From Bacteroidota bacterium (GTDB lineage: Bacteria; Bacteroidota; Bacteroidia; Chitinophagales; Chitinophagaceae): a stretch of DNA of 19,849 nucleotides. Positions 6,148-13,635 of this stretch are shown one piece after another. The notes beneath the pieces were generated by a model that ran no database searches, was not told the origin of the DNA, and was given only the letters and a program-made list of their open reading frames with translations. The stretch covers positions 1-19,849 of the forward strand of contig JAEYOL010000124.1 of assembly GCA_023411775.1 (NCBI GenBank). The letters run 5' to 3'. Position numbers and translations under genes: made by a program. Position 1 is the stretch's first letter, and each line of letters starts with the position of its first letter.

Positions 6148-8127
6148 CTATTGATAATTCGGATTCTGATAAGCCGCTTTTTCTTCCGCTGACAGTTCCA
6201 TACCATCGATCTGGCCCTGAGGAATCGGTCTCAGATAATGGCTTGGCAGAATGGTCCGCGTAACGGTTTGCGGCGTATGATCTCCATACGTTGGACCTGC
6301 GATCTCATATGTGCCGGCGACATCAGCCCATTTTTGTGTGCGGACAAGGTCAAACCAGCGGTGTCCCTCGCCAAAATATTCACGGGAACGCTCTGCAAGA
6401 ATATAATCGATATCGATGGTTGCCGGTGTGGCAGCTATCATCGCTGCACTATTATCAGCGATATAAGCTGCGTTATCCTTGTTTGAGAATCTCCACTTAC
6501 CTGCACGTGCACGGATCACATTCACCAGGTCTACCGCACTCTTTCCAGCAACAGTTGCAGCACCCTTTACAGCTGCTTCAGCTGCGATCAGGTAAAGCTC
6601 TGAGAACTTGGCTATCTTAAATGGCCTGGTGCTTGTTGCGTTTGGCTGACCCAAACCTGTGCCATTATCCGTACGATACACACCCATCTTCCACAATCCG
6701 GGGAATACAACCCTGCTGATGCCACGCGGAGAAATCACAAAATCAGCCCGGCCAGGTAATACACCCGCGCCAACATTATTAGAGGCCTTACCAGGGAAAT
6801 TTGCACCCGTAGGATACACGATACCGGCTGCCTGCGATTCATACTCCAGGAAACTCAACACTGGTTGTCCAGGTGTGATGGGCATATCATTAGCATTGTA
6901 AAGAACGGCATTGGTAACACCGCCTTTCGGCCAGTTGCCACGATATACGGTGCTGAACGTACCGTCGTAACGTGAGTCAAGCGTCTTGTCGGCAAATGTA
7001 TTGGTAATAGCCCCGATCGTTGGTGCCATTCGAATGTAAGGACGACCAAGCGCCTGTGCTGCTTCACGCTGAACCGAGCTCACCGCGGTACCGCCGCCAT
7101 TAGCGTCAGAAGCGCTGCGTATAACAGTGTAGTTCCATGTCACCATCCACACGGCAGAGTTGCGGCCATTTCCTGCTTCGCTGTCAAAGCAGCTCAGGCA
7201 GGCGCCATTGTAAAACTCACTTTCCTGCGTGTGATCGGCGTAGAGTATCATCTCCTTGTTGCGGTCGTTGCCGGCTACGTGTACATCATAGAATGTCGAT
7301 TCAAGACCGAAAGGACCAGGATTATCGATAGCCTGTACTGCTATATCGTATGCTTTTTGAAAATAAGCCTGAGCTGTAAGACCATCGGGATCTGTTCTTG
7401 GCGCTTCAGGGTAAGTGGGAATATTGTTTGGATTCTGAAGCCACCAGCCATAGGTAAGGTAAGCTTTAGCCAGGTATAACCTTGCGGCTGTTTTGGTAAC
7501 TGCACCTGTCACACGAGGTGTTTCTGGTAAATCATTGATGGCCTGCAAAAGGTCAGGGAAAATCGCTTTGGTATATACTTCCGGTACGGTGTTGCGTACG
7601 GAAACCCTTGATGGATTTGTATTGAACTTCAGTTCACCTGCACCGAGATCAAGCGGTACGCCGCCGAATGTTTGCACCAGCAGGAAATAATCGAAGGCCC
7701 TGAAGAACCTCGCTTCAGCGATCAGGGAAGCGGGTATCGTACCCACAGCTTCTGCATTTTCAATAATGCCACTGGCCGTATTGATATTGGAAAACGCAAC
7801 GCCCCATAAATTATCGGAGCGGCTACTCGTGGGGGTAATATTGCCAACACCGCTTAAGTCCATGTCCTTAAAGTTCTGGTCGGCGCTCTGGCCCCAGGTA
7901 TATTCATCAGTACCTGTTTCCAGCGTATTGTAATAATAAGGCTGACCATAGATAAAACGCAGGTGCGCATATTGCGATGTAATGCCACCCAGTACACCTT
8001 TTTCAGTTCTGAAAAAGCCGGGCTCATAAATACTACGTGGCTGTTCCTCCAGTATTTTTTTACATCCTGAAAATAACAGCACCATGGTTGCTGTTAACAG
8101 AACAGATCTTATTTGTATGTATTTCAT
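6148..8127 (-). CDS. SusD/RagB-family outer-membrane glycan-binding lipoprotein
   Basis: Surface lipoprotein that caps the adjacent SusC porin and captures oligosaccharides, here probably xylo-oligosaccharides. It has a lipoprotein signal peptide with lipobox LLFSGC (Cys22) followed by KKILEEQPRS. Family features: FFRTEKGVLGGITSQY near the N-terminus, the TPR-type AEARFFRAFDYFLLVQTFGG (about 136-155), ARLYLAKAYLTYGWW, and the C-terminal block YILAERSREYFGEGHRWFDLV and HYLRPIPQGQIDGMELS that is typical of the RagB/SusD C-terminal domain. At 659 aa it is longer than starch SusD (about 550) but within the family range. It starts 11 bp after the susC stop and is followed by an intrinsic terminator. 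Glycan specificity is inferred from neighbouring genes, not from this sequence. Confidence 0.95.
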   Translation of the reverse strand: MKYIQIRSVLLTATMVLLFSGCKKILEEQPRSIYEPGFFRTEKGVLGGITSQYAHLRFIYGQPYYYNTLETGTDEYTWGQSADQNFKDMDLSGVGNITPTSSRSDNLWGVAFSNINTASGIIENAEAVGTIPASLIAEARFFRAFDYFLLVQTFGGVPLDLGAGELKFNTNPSRVSVRNTVPEVYTKAIFPDLLQAINDLPETPRVTGAVTKTAARLYLAKAYLTYGWWLQNPNNIPTYPEAPRTDPDGLTAQAYFQKAYDIAVQAIDNPGPFGLESTFYDVHVAGNDRNKEMILYADHTQESEFYNGACLSCFDSEAGNGRNSAVWMVTWNYTVIRSASDANGGGTAVSSVQREAAQALGRPYIRMAPTIGAITNTFADKTLDSRYDGTFSTVYRGNWPKGGVTNAVLYNANDMPITPGQPVLSFLEYESQAAGIVYPTGANFPGKASNNVGAGVLPGRADFVISPRGISRVVFPGLWKMGVYRTDNGTGLGQPNATSTRPFKIAKFSELYLIAAEAAVKGAATVAGKSAVDLVNVIRARAGKWRFSNKDNAAYIADNSAAMIAATPATIDIDYILAERSREYFGEGHRWFDLVRTQKWADVAGTYEIAGPTYGDHTPQTVTRTILPSHYLRPIPQGQIDGMELSAEEKAAYQNPNYQ

Positions 8128-8138
8128 TTTCGTTTGTT

Positions 8139-11100
8139 TTAAAATGTCAAATTAACGCCAACTATGTAGTTGCGGGTTGATGGGGTATTGTATCCGACAA
8201 TCAGCATTCTCCTAAGCAGATTCTGATTTCCACTGATAGAGCCTGCAGAAGCTACGTTTTCATTTCCGAAGGAATTGGGTTCAGGATCGAGCCCCGATTC
8301 CTTGTGGAAAGGCGAGAACATGACAAATGGGTTTTGAACAGTAAAATACATCCGCATTTTTACCGACTGGTTTTTTATCAGGCTGCGGCTGAAGTCGTAG
8401 CCAAGTGTGATGGTGCGGATCTTCATATATGAACCATCGAAATAGCTAAGAGTACTACCATATTTCGGGTTGTCACCACTGATAATACCAGCAGGGGCCG
8501 GGTACTTGGCGTCGGTATTGTCGGGTGTCCAGTAGTCAACATCAATATTATTTCTACGACCGGTCAGCAGGTTGAGATATCCGCTGGATCCGTGAATGGA
8601 ACTGAATAAGATACCGCCATTACGATAAGTACCCACGATACCCAGGTCAAAACCTTTATAAGAAACACGGGTGTTGAAGCCGCCCTGGAAATCCGGATCT
8701 ACATCCAATACCTGGCGGTCGGCTGGTCCGATCGCTCTTACCGGAGTGCCATCGGGGTTGAAGTCACCGGTGTACTCCACTTTGATCATACCGATATTAC
8801 CACCTGGCTCGAGGATATTGAGGTATTGATCTTTATCCTGCCAAAGGCCGATTCGTTTGTAGTCGTAGATCGCGTTGATATTGTGTCCAACAAACCACCA
8901 GTTAGCCTCATCCCTGGTCTGGCCCGAAGCAAGTGAAGTGAGTTTATTTTTATTGGTATAAAAATTAATACCTGCTTCCCAGGTCCAGCCATTAACGTTA
9001 TTCAAGATGACACCATTAAGGGTCAGCTCAAAACCTTTGTTCTGTGTTGAACCGATATTAGCCGTATAACCCGATACACCAGATGTGGGCGGAAGACTGA
9101 GGCCTAAAAGGACGTCTTCGGTTTTGGTGATATAATACTCCATCGTACCCGACAGGCGATTGTTGAGTATGCTGAAGTCGACACCAAAATTGAGCGTCTT
9201 TGAAAATTCCCATCCCAGGTCTTTATTGGGTAATTGAGATACATAGTATCCTGTACCATAAGTAGAGGGACCAAAATTATAAGGCCTGGTGCTCAACAAA
9301 CCCAGTGTGGAATAAGGTGCGATCGCCTGGTTGGATGTTTGTCCAAAACCGGCACGCAGCTTCAGGTTGTTGACAAGAGACACGTTCTGCATGAATGCTT
9401 CGTTGGAAATATTCCAACCTACAGATATCGCGGGATAAGTATGCCATTTCTTTCCTTCAGCAAGCCTCGAAGAACCATCCGAACGTACGGTTGCTGAGAT
9501 CATGTACCGGTTGTCATAACTGTACATCACGCGACCCATCACCGACTTCAGGCCCCAAAGCTGGTAATCCTGGTTGGCAGGATCAATAGTAAGCTGACCT
9601 GTAGCCTGGCCAAGGTTATAAAATTCAAAGGCATCAGCCGGAATATCCCGGGCTGCCATGTTTGACCTGTTGTATTTACTTTGCTCAGCCGCGTACAATG
9701 CCACAACATTTATTGAGTGCCTTTCACCGATGGTACGGTCGTAGCTAAGAATGTTTTCGAGTGTCCAGTGATAGGTCTGGCGGTTATCCACGGATGCAGA
9801 TGAAGCCGTATTTGGATTGAGTCCGTCACCAACACCATAGCCCGTGTAAGCGCCATTGTTTAACTGTATGAAATCCAAACCAAGGTTAACTCTATACTTC
9901 AATCCATCGAGGAATGGCGCTTTCACCTCGCCATAAATTGCGTTGTATGAAGCAAAGCCCCTGGTTTCATTAAGCCATTGGTCATTGTCGTGTAAACGCT
10001 CAATTACATCTTTTGTAAATACGTATTGGTTATCCAATATCATTTGTATAGAACGCTTCAGCGATCCATCCGGGTTATACGGGTTGGAGATCGGCGTCAT
10101 GCTAAGCGTATTATAAAGACCTACCTGGCTGCCGTCTGTCTGGTTAAAATTATTGTTGGTGTTAAATCCAAAACGAAAAAGTTTCCCGACCTGCTGGTCT
10201 AATGAACCACGCAGGGAATACCGTTTGTATTGCTGTGTGGGAACCACGCCCTGGTTGAGGTGATAACCTCCTCCGAAATTATAGCTGCCAGTTTCGGTAC
10301 CACCTGAAAGGCTGATGCTATGATCAGTAACGATCCCGGTTTTGTAAAAAAGATCCTGCCAGTCTGTATTGACATCATCCGATTCATCGGAACCGTTTGT
10401 GTATTGTCCCCTGTCTGCCCTGAGCTTTACAAATGTGGGGCCGTCCATCATGGGGTATTTGGCAAATACTTCCTGTGCACCTGTGTAGCCGTTGTAGTTG
10501 ATCCTGGCGGGTCTGTTCTTAATCCCTTTATCGGTGGTAACAAGAATTACACCGTTGGCACCGCGTGATCCATAGATCGCCGTCGCCGATGCATCCTTGA
10601 GTACTTCAATACTTTTTACATCGTTAGGATTAATATCTGCCAAGGATCCCATAAATGGAATGCCATCGAGAACGACCAGCGGGTTATTATCGGCGCTTAG
10701 TGAACGTGTACCACGTACCCTGATCTGCATAGTAGCACCGGGACGGGTGGAGGTCTGCGACATTTCCACACCGGCCAGTCTTCCCTGCAGTGCCTGGGAG
10801 ATATTAGGCGCGGGCACTTCACGCATACGATCGCCATTGATGGAAGCAACCGAACCCGTGATGGCTTCCCTGCGCTGTGTACCATAACCTACTACGATTA
10901 CTTCTGTTTCGGTCCTCGCCATACCGGCCAGGGTGATGTTAATCGTCTGCCTGTTGTTGACTGGTACCTCAAGGGTAGTAAAGTTGATGGCACTGATCAC
11001 CAGTGTGGCATTCCCCGCCACGGAGATCTCATACTCGCCATTGTCGTTGGCGGTAACACCGGCGCCACCGCCTTTTACAGTGACCGAAGCGCGGGCTACG

Positions 11101-11270
11101 GGCTGACCCGTCTCGTCAACGACCTGGCCCCTGACCGGGATGTTCTGTGCCAATCCCGGCAATGCACAAAGGATCATCACAAGCATGGATAGCCAGGTGA
11201 TCATCTTTCTCTGCACAATCCTGTTGCTAAGCAACGTGAACTTGTGTAATTGTTTTTTTGGAAGTTTCAT
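8139..11270 (-). CDS. SusC/RagA-family TonB-dependent outer-membrane transporter
   Basis: Outer-membrane porin energised by TonB-ExbBD that imports the oligosaccharide held by SusD. The 1043 aa are typical. Order of parts: signal peptide with a long charged n-region (cleavage probably after GLAQ, about residue 42), a carboxypeptidase-regulatory-like domain (about 46-115, VRGQVVDETGQPVARASVTV), the segment TETEVIVVGYGTQRREAITG (121-140), the plug domain with LQGRLAGVEM, VRGTRSLSADNNPLVVLDGI and IEVLKDASATAIYGSRGANG, then the beta-barrel ending in YIVGVNLTF with a terminal Phe. An internal Met23 (position 11204) would also give a good signal peptide, so the exact start is uncertain. It is the first gene of the leftward transcript and diverges from the LacI genes across about 240 bp. 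The likely substrates are xylan fragments (inference from context). Confidence 0.96.
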   Translation of the reverse strand: MKLPKKQLHKFTLLSNRIVQRKMITWLSMLVMILCALPGLAQNIPVRGQVVDETGQPVARASVTVKGGGAGVTANDNGEYEISVAGNATLVISAINFTTLEVPVNNRQTINITLAGMARTETEVIVVGYGTQRREAITGSVASINGDRMREVPAPNISQALQGRLAGVEMSQTSTRPGATMQIRVRGTRSLSADNNPLVVLDGIPFMGSLADINPNDVKSIEVLKDASATAIYGSRGANGVILVTTDKGIKNRPARINYNGYTGAQEVFAKYPMMDGPTFVKLRADRGQYTNGSDESDDVNTDWQDLFYKTGIVTDHSISLSGGTETGSYNFGGGYHLNQGVVPTQQYKRYSLRGSLDQQVGKLFRFGFNTNNNFNQTDGSQVGLYNTLSMTPISNPYNPDGSLKRSIQMILDNQYVFTKDVIERLHDNDQWLNETRGFASYNAIYGEVKAPFLDGLKYRVNLGLDFIQLNNGAYTGYGVGDGLNPNTASSASVDNRQTYHWTLENILSYDRTIGERHSINVVALYAAEQSKYNRSNMAARDIPADAFEFYNLGQATGQLTIDPANQDYQLWGLKSVMGRVMYSYDNRYMISATVRSDGSSRLAEGKKWHTYPAISVGWNISNEAFMQNVSLVNNLKLRAGFGQTSNQAIAPYSTLGLLSTRPYNFGPSTYGTGYYVSQLPNKDLGWEFSKTLNFGVDFSILNNRLSGTMEYYITKTEDVLLGLSLPPTSGVSGYTANIGSTQNKGFELTLNGVILNNVNGWTWEAGINFYTNKNKLTSLASGQTRDEANWWFVGHNINAIYDYKRIGLWQDKDQYLNILEPGGNIGMIKVEYTGDFNPDGTPVRAIGPADRQVLDVDPDFQGGFNTRVSYKGFDLGIVGTYRNGGILFSSIHGSSGYLNLLTGRRNNIDVDYWTPDNTDAKYPAPAGIISGDNPKYGSTLSYFDGSYMKIRTITLGYDFSRSLIKNQSVKMRMYFTVQNPFVMFSPFHKESGLDPEPNSFGNENVASAGSISGNQNLLRRMLIVGYNTPSTRNYIVGVNLTF

Positions 11271-11442
11271 AAACCAGCAGTTTTAAGTTTAGAAGTTTGA
11301 AGCTCGCGACCAACAAAAAAGAAGAAATGACTAGCTTGAAAGCCCGGCTGGGCAAACGATGCAGTAGTAGAGTAAGCTCGTTGTTTTATTGCGGCAAGCA
11401 TTAAAAAAGCAATTGGCAAACCGAATGTAACGAGATTTTTCT

Positions 11443-11468
11443 AAAAATTGCAACCGATTGCAATTTTT
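11443..11468. promoter_or_regulatory. LacI-type operator O1 inside a 26-bp palindrome
   Basis: Perfect 11-bp arms AAAAATTGCAA and TTGCAATTTTT flank CCGA. The central 14 bp TGCAACCGATTGCA (11449-11462) have the central CG and paired half-sites expected for LacI-family regulators. The same 14 bp recur exactly before the second regulator gene. The site overlaps the TTG at 11458-11460, a candidate -33 element for the rightward transcript, so binding would block that promoter. It is also upstream of susC. Binding is inferred from symmetry, recurrence and position. Confidence 0.75.
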
Positions 11469-11490
11469 TTTTTGAACAATGCTACTTTTA
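11458..11490 (+). promoter_or_regulatory. Candidate promoter of the first LacI-family gene
   Basis: TTG at 11458-11460 (possible -33) and TACTTTTA at 11483-11490 (seven of eight matches to the TAnnTTTG -7 element) are separated by 22 bp that include a T10 tract. Transcription would start near 11496-11500, a few bases before the ATG at 11512. An overlapping alternative -7 is TTTATTTG at 11487-11494. The call is by pattern only. Confidence 0.4.
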
Positions 11491-11511
11491 TTTGCAAAAC
11501 GAACGTGGAAA

Positions 11512-12540
11512 ATGGCCGACGACAAGGAAATAACCATCTACGATATTGCGCGGCACCTTAATATTTCGGCCACAACCGTGAGCCGGGGGTTAAAGGATCA
11601 CCCAACTATTAATAAGAACACCCGGAAAAAAATTGCCGAAGCCGCCCGTTTCCTGGGCTATCGCTCCAACACATTTGCCAGCAGCCTGAGAAGCAAAAAA
11701 ACTTATACCCTGGGGGTGATCGTACCCCGTCTTAACAGCTATTTTATGTCGTCGGTACTGGCCGGTATGGAAAAAGCCGCTAACCAGGAACAATACAATT
11801 TAATTATCAGCCAGTCGCTCGAAAACACAGAAAAAGAGATCGCAAACGCCAATACCATGTTTAATAAAAGAGTAGATGGATTGCTTGTTTCCCTCTCTTA
11901 TGACTCTCGCGATATCGATCATTTTGCACCGTTTTTCAAGAAAGGCATTCCGGTAGTTTTCTTCGATCGTATCTACCCAAATAATGACAGTACCAGTGTA
12001 GTGATCGACAACTATAAAGCGGCATACACCGTTACGAAACACTTGATAGATCAGGGTTGCAGGCGAATCATACACCTGGGTGGGAACCGCCTCCGCAACG
12101 TGTACGCCGACCGGATCCGGGGTTACCGGCAGGCGCTGCTGGACCACCAGATATCGCTGGATGAAAAGAAATTTCTTTATATCAGCAAGCTGAATGAAGA
12201 GGCCGGCACACAGGCGGCGGAATATATCCTGGGCATGTCAAAAATGCCCGATGCCGTGTTCGCCGCCAACGATACTACGGCTGTCTATTGCATGATAAAG
12301 CTTAAAGAAGCCGGCATCCGCATTCCCGATGACATCGCATTTGCGGGATTTAACAATGACCCCATCTCCAAGATCATTGAACCCAACCTGACCACGGTCA
12401 ATTATTCGGGATATGAGGTGGGGCAGGCCGCCATTAATAGTATTATAAGTCATCTTTCAGGTACCACAAACATCCGTAGCACCAATATGATCGTCCTGCG
12501 CTCCGACCTGATCATCCGCGATTCCTCGATCAAAAAATAA
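11512..12540 (+). CDS. LacI-family transcriptional regulator (first of a tandem pair)
   Basis: DNA-binding sugar-responsive regulator of 342 aa (family 330-350). The N-terminal helix-turn-helix is ITIYDIARHLNISATTVSRG, followed by INKNTRKKI, LGYR and the hinge FASSLRSKKT. Then comes the periplasmic-binding-protein-like core (YTLGVIVPRLNSYFMSSVLAG, KRVDGLLVSLS, PVVFFDR, VVIDNYKAA, HLGG, DAVFAANDTTA, IPDDIAFAGFNND) and the end LRSDLIIRDSSIKK. I place the start at ATG 11512 (MADDKEITIYDIA). An in-frame ATG at 11479 would add 11 residues but falls inside the candidate promoter, and the family starts only a few residues before the helix-turn-helix. It is paralogous to the next gene. The palindrome O1 just upstream suggests autoregulation and control of susCD. 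The effector is probably xylose or a xylo-oligosaccharide (inference). Confidence 0.95.
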   Translation: MADDKEITIYDIARHLNISATTVSRGLKDHPTINKNTRKKIAEAARFLGYRSNTFASSLRSKKTYTLGVIVPRLNSYFMSSVLAGMEKAANQEQYNLIISQSLENTEKEIANANTMFNKRVDGLLVSLSYDSRDIDHFAPFFKKGIPVVFFDRIYPNNDSTSVVIDNYKAAYTVTKHLIDQGCRRIIHLGGNRLRNVYADRIRGYRQALLDHQISLDEKKFLYISKLNEEAGTQAAEYILGMSKMPDAVFAANDTTAVYCMIKLKEAGIRIPDDIAFAGFNNDPISKIIEPNLTTVNYSGYEVGQAAINSIISHLSGTTNIRSTNMIVLRSDLIIRDSSIKK

Positions 12541-12543
12541 AAG

Positions 12544-12588
12544 TTTGTAATTGCCCTTTTTTTCTCGATTTTTATGCAACCGATTGCA
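12544..12588 (+). promoter_or_regulatory. LacI-type operator O2 with candidate promoter before the second regulator
   Basis: TGCAACCGATTGCA (12575-12588) is identical to the core of O1 and ends 2 bp before the ATG of the second regulator. Just upstream are TTTG (12544-12547) and, 19 bp further, GATTTTTA (12567-12574; six of eight matches to the -7 consensus). This would put transcription start inside the operator and give a nearly leaderless mRNA. The operator match is exact and directly visible. The promoter is tentative, and read-through from the first regulator is equally possible. Confidence 0.7.
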
Positions 12589-12590
12589 GC

Positions 12591-13628
12591 ATGAAGCCGA
12601 AAAAAGAAGTAACCATATACGATATAGCCCAGAAACTGGACCTCTCATCCGCCACGGTGAGCCGCGCCCTGCGTGATAATCCCGCTATCAATAAGAACAC
12701 CAGGAAGAAGATCCAGGAAACCGCCCGTGAACTGGGTTATCGTCATAACAATTTTGCCAGCAACCTGCGCAAACAAAAAACAAATACGATCGGTGTGATC
12801 GTTCATGAACTCAACAGTAACTTTATTACTTCCGTGCTCGCAGGTATTGAAAAAGTAACTACCGAAGCAGGCTACGACCTGATCATCGCACACTCATCGG
12901 AGAGTTATAAAAAAGAAGCCGCCAATGCACTCAACCTTTTTCATAAAAGAGTGGACGGCCTGATCGCCTCGCTGGCATTTGATACAAAGGGACTCGATCA
13001 CTTCAAGCCCTACGAAGAAAAAGGCATCCCGATCGTTTTCTTTGACCGTGTTGAAGAACATAGTTCTACTACCAAGGTGATCATCGATAACTATAAATGT
13101 GGTTACCAGGCCACGCAACACCTGATCGAACAGGGTTGCAGACGAATTGTCCTGATGACAGCCAACCTCAAGCGTAACGTTTATGCGCAACGTCACAAGG
13201 GATATATGGAAGCGCTGTTCGACAATGGCATAGAATATGACAAAGACCTGGTGTTGATCAAAGACCTGAGTGAACAATGTGGTGTGGAGGCCGCGATGCA
13301 GATCGTGAAGATGAATCCTATGCCCGACGGTGCATTCATCACCAACGACTTTTCCGCTGCTGTTTGTATGCAGACGCTGAAAGATTACGGTGTAAGAATT
13401 CCTGAAGACATCGCTATCGTTGGGTTTAATAATGACGCGATCAGTAAGATCGTAGAACCTCAACTCACCACCATCCACTATCCCGGTATTGATATGGGTG
13501 AAATCGCAGCGCGAAACCTGATCAATCACCTAAGGGGTGTCTCTAATATTAATCATACGCAGACGATTGTAGTGCGCTCCGACCTGATCATCCGGAAATC
13601 GTCACTAAAAAAACAAACCCTGCATTAA
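12591..13628 (+). CDS. LacI-family transcriptional regulator (second of a tandem pair)
   Basis: 345-aa paralogue of the preceding regulator, with the same architecture: helix-turn-helix VTIYDIAQKLDLSSATVSRA, INKNTRKKI, LGYR, hinge FASNLRKQKT, then the sugar-binding core (NTIGVIVHELNSNFITSVLAG, KRVDGLIASLA, PIVFFDR, VIIDNYKCG, DGAFITNDFSAA, IPEDIAIVGFNND) and the end VRSDLIIRKSSLKK. The recognition helix reads SSATVSRA against SATTVSRG in the first copy, so the two proteins probably bind related but not identical sites. Many effector-pocket positions also differ. It begins 50 bp after the first regulator, overlaps operator O2 at its 5' side, and its stop is 7 bp before the GH67 gene, so it is probably cotranscribed with the glycosidases. 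Confidence 0.96.
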   Translation: MKPKKEVTIYDIAQKLDLSSATVSRALRDNPAINKNTRKKIQETARELGYRHNNFASNLRKQKTNTIGVIVHELNSNFITSVLAGIEKVTTEAGYDLIIAHSSESYKKEAANALNLFHKRVDGLIASLAFDTKGLDHFKPYEEKGIPIVFFDRVEEHSSTTKVIIDNYKCGYQATQHLIEQGCRRIVLMTANLKRNVYAQRHKGYMEALFDNGIEYDKDLVLIKDLSEQCGVEAAMQIVKMNPMPDGAFITNDFSAAVCMQTLKDYGVRIPEDIAIVGFNNDAISKIVEPQLTTIHYPGIDMGEIAARNLINHLRGVSNINHTQTIVVRSDLIIRKSSLKKQTLH

Positions 13629-13635
13629 CTGAATC

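Larger units (their letters stand above)
11271..11511. promoter_or_regulatory. Divergent control region between susC and the first lacI-type gene
   Basis: About 240 bp hold the promoters of both the leftward susCD transcript and the rightward regulator/glycosidase transcript. It contains a 26-bp palindrome (11443-11468), a run of ten T (11464-11473), and a rightward promoter candidate. For susC a weak leftward -7 candidate TCGGTTTG lies at 11424-11417, leaving a leader of about 140 nt. No well-spaced -33 element goes with it, so the susC promoter is not fixed. Confidence 0.7.

Noticed and set aside
11411..11430. GGCAAACCGAATGTAA, reminiscent of a degenerate operator next to O1
   Set aside because: It needs a one-base insertion and has mismatched arms. 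It is not symmetric enough to call a second operator.
11479..11511. In-frame ATG at 11479 extending the first LacI-type regulator by 11 residues
   Set aside because: The extension falls within the candidate promoter, has no family resemblance, and the helix-turn-helix normally starts within a few residues of the N-terminus, as in the paralogue.
12894..13529. 211-codon open frame antisense to the second LacI-type gene
   Set aside because: It is fully contained in a confident gene on the other strand. Its composition is that of a reverse-frame shadow and it has no recognisable domain.
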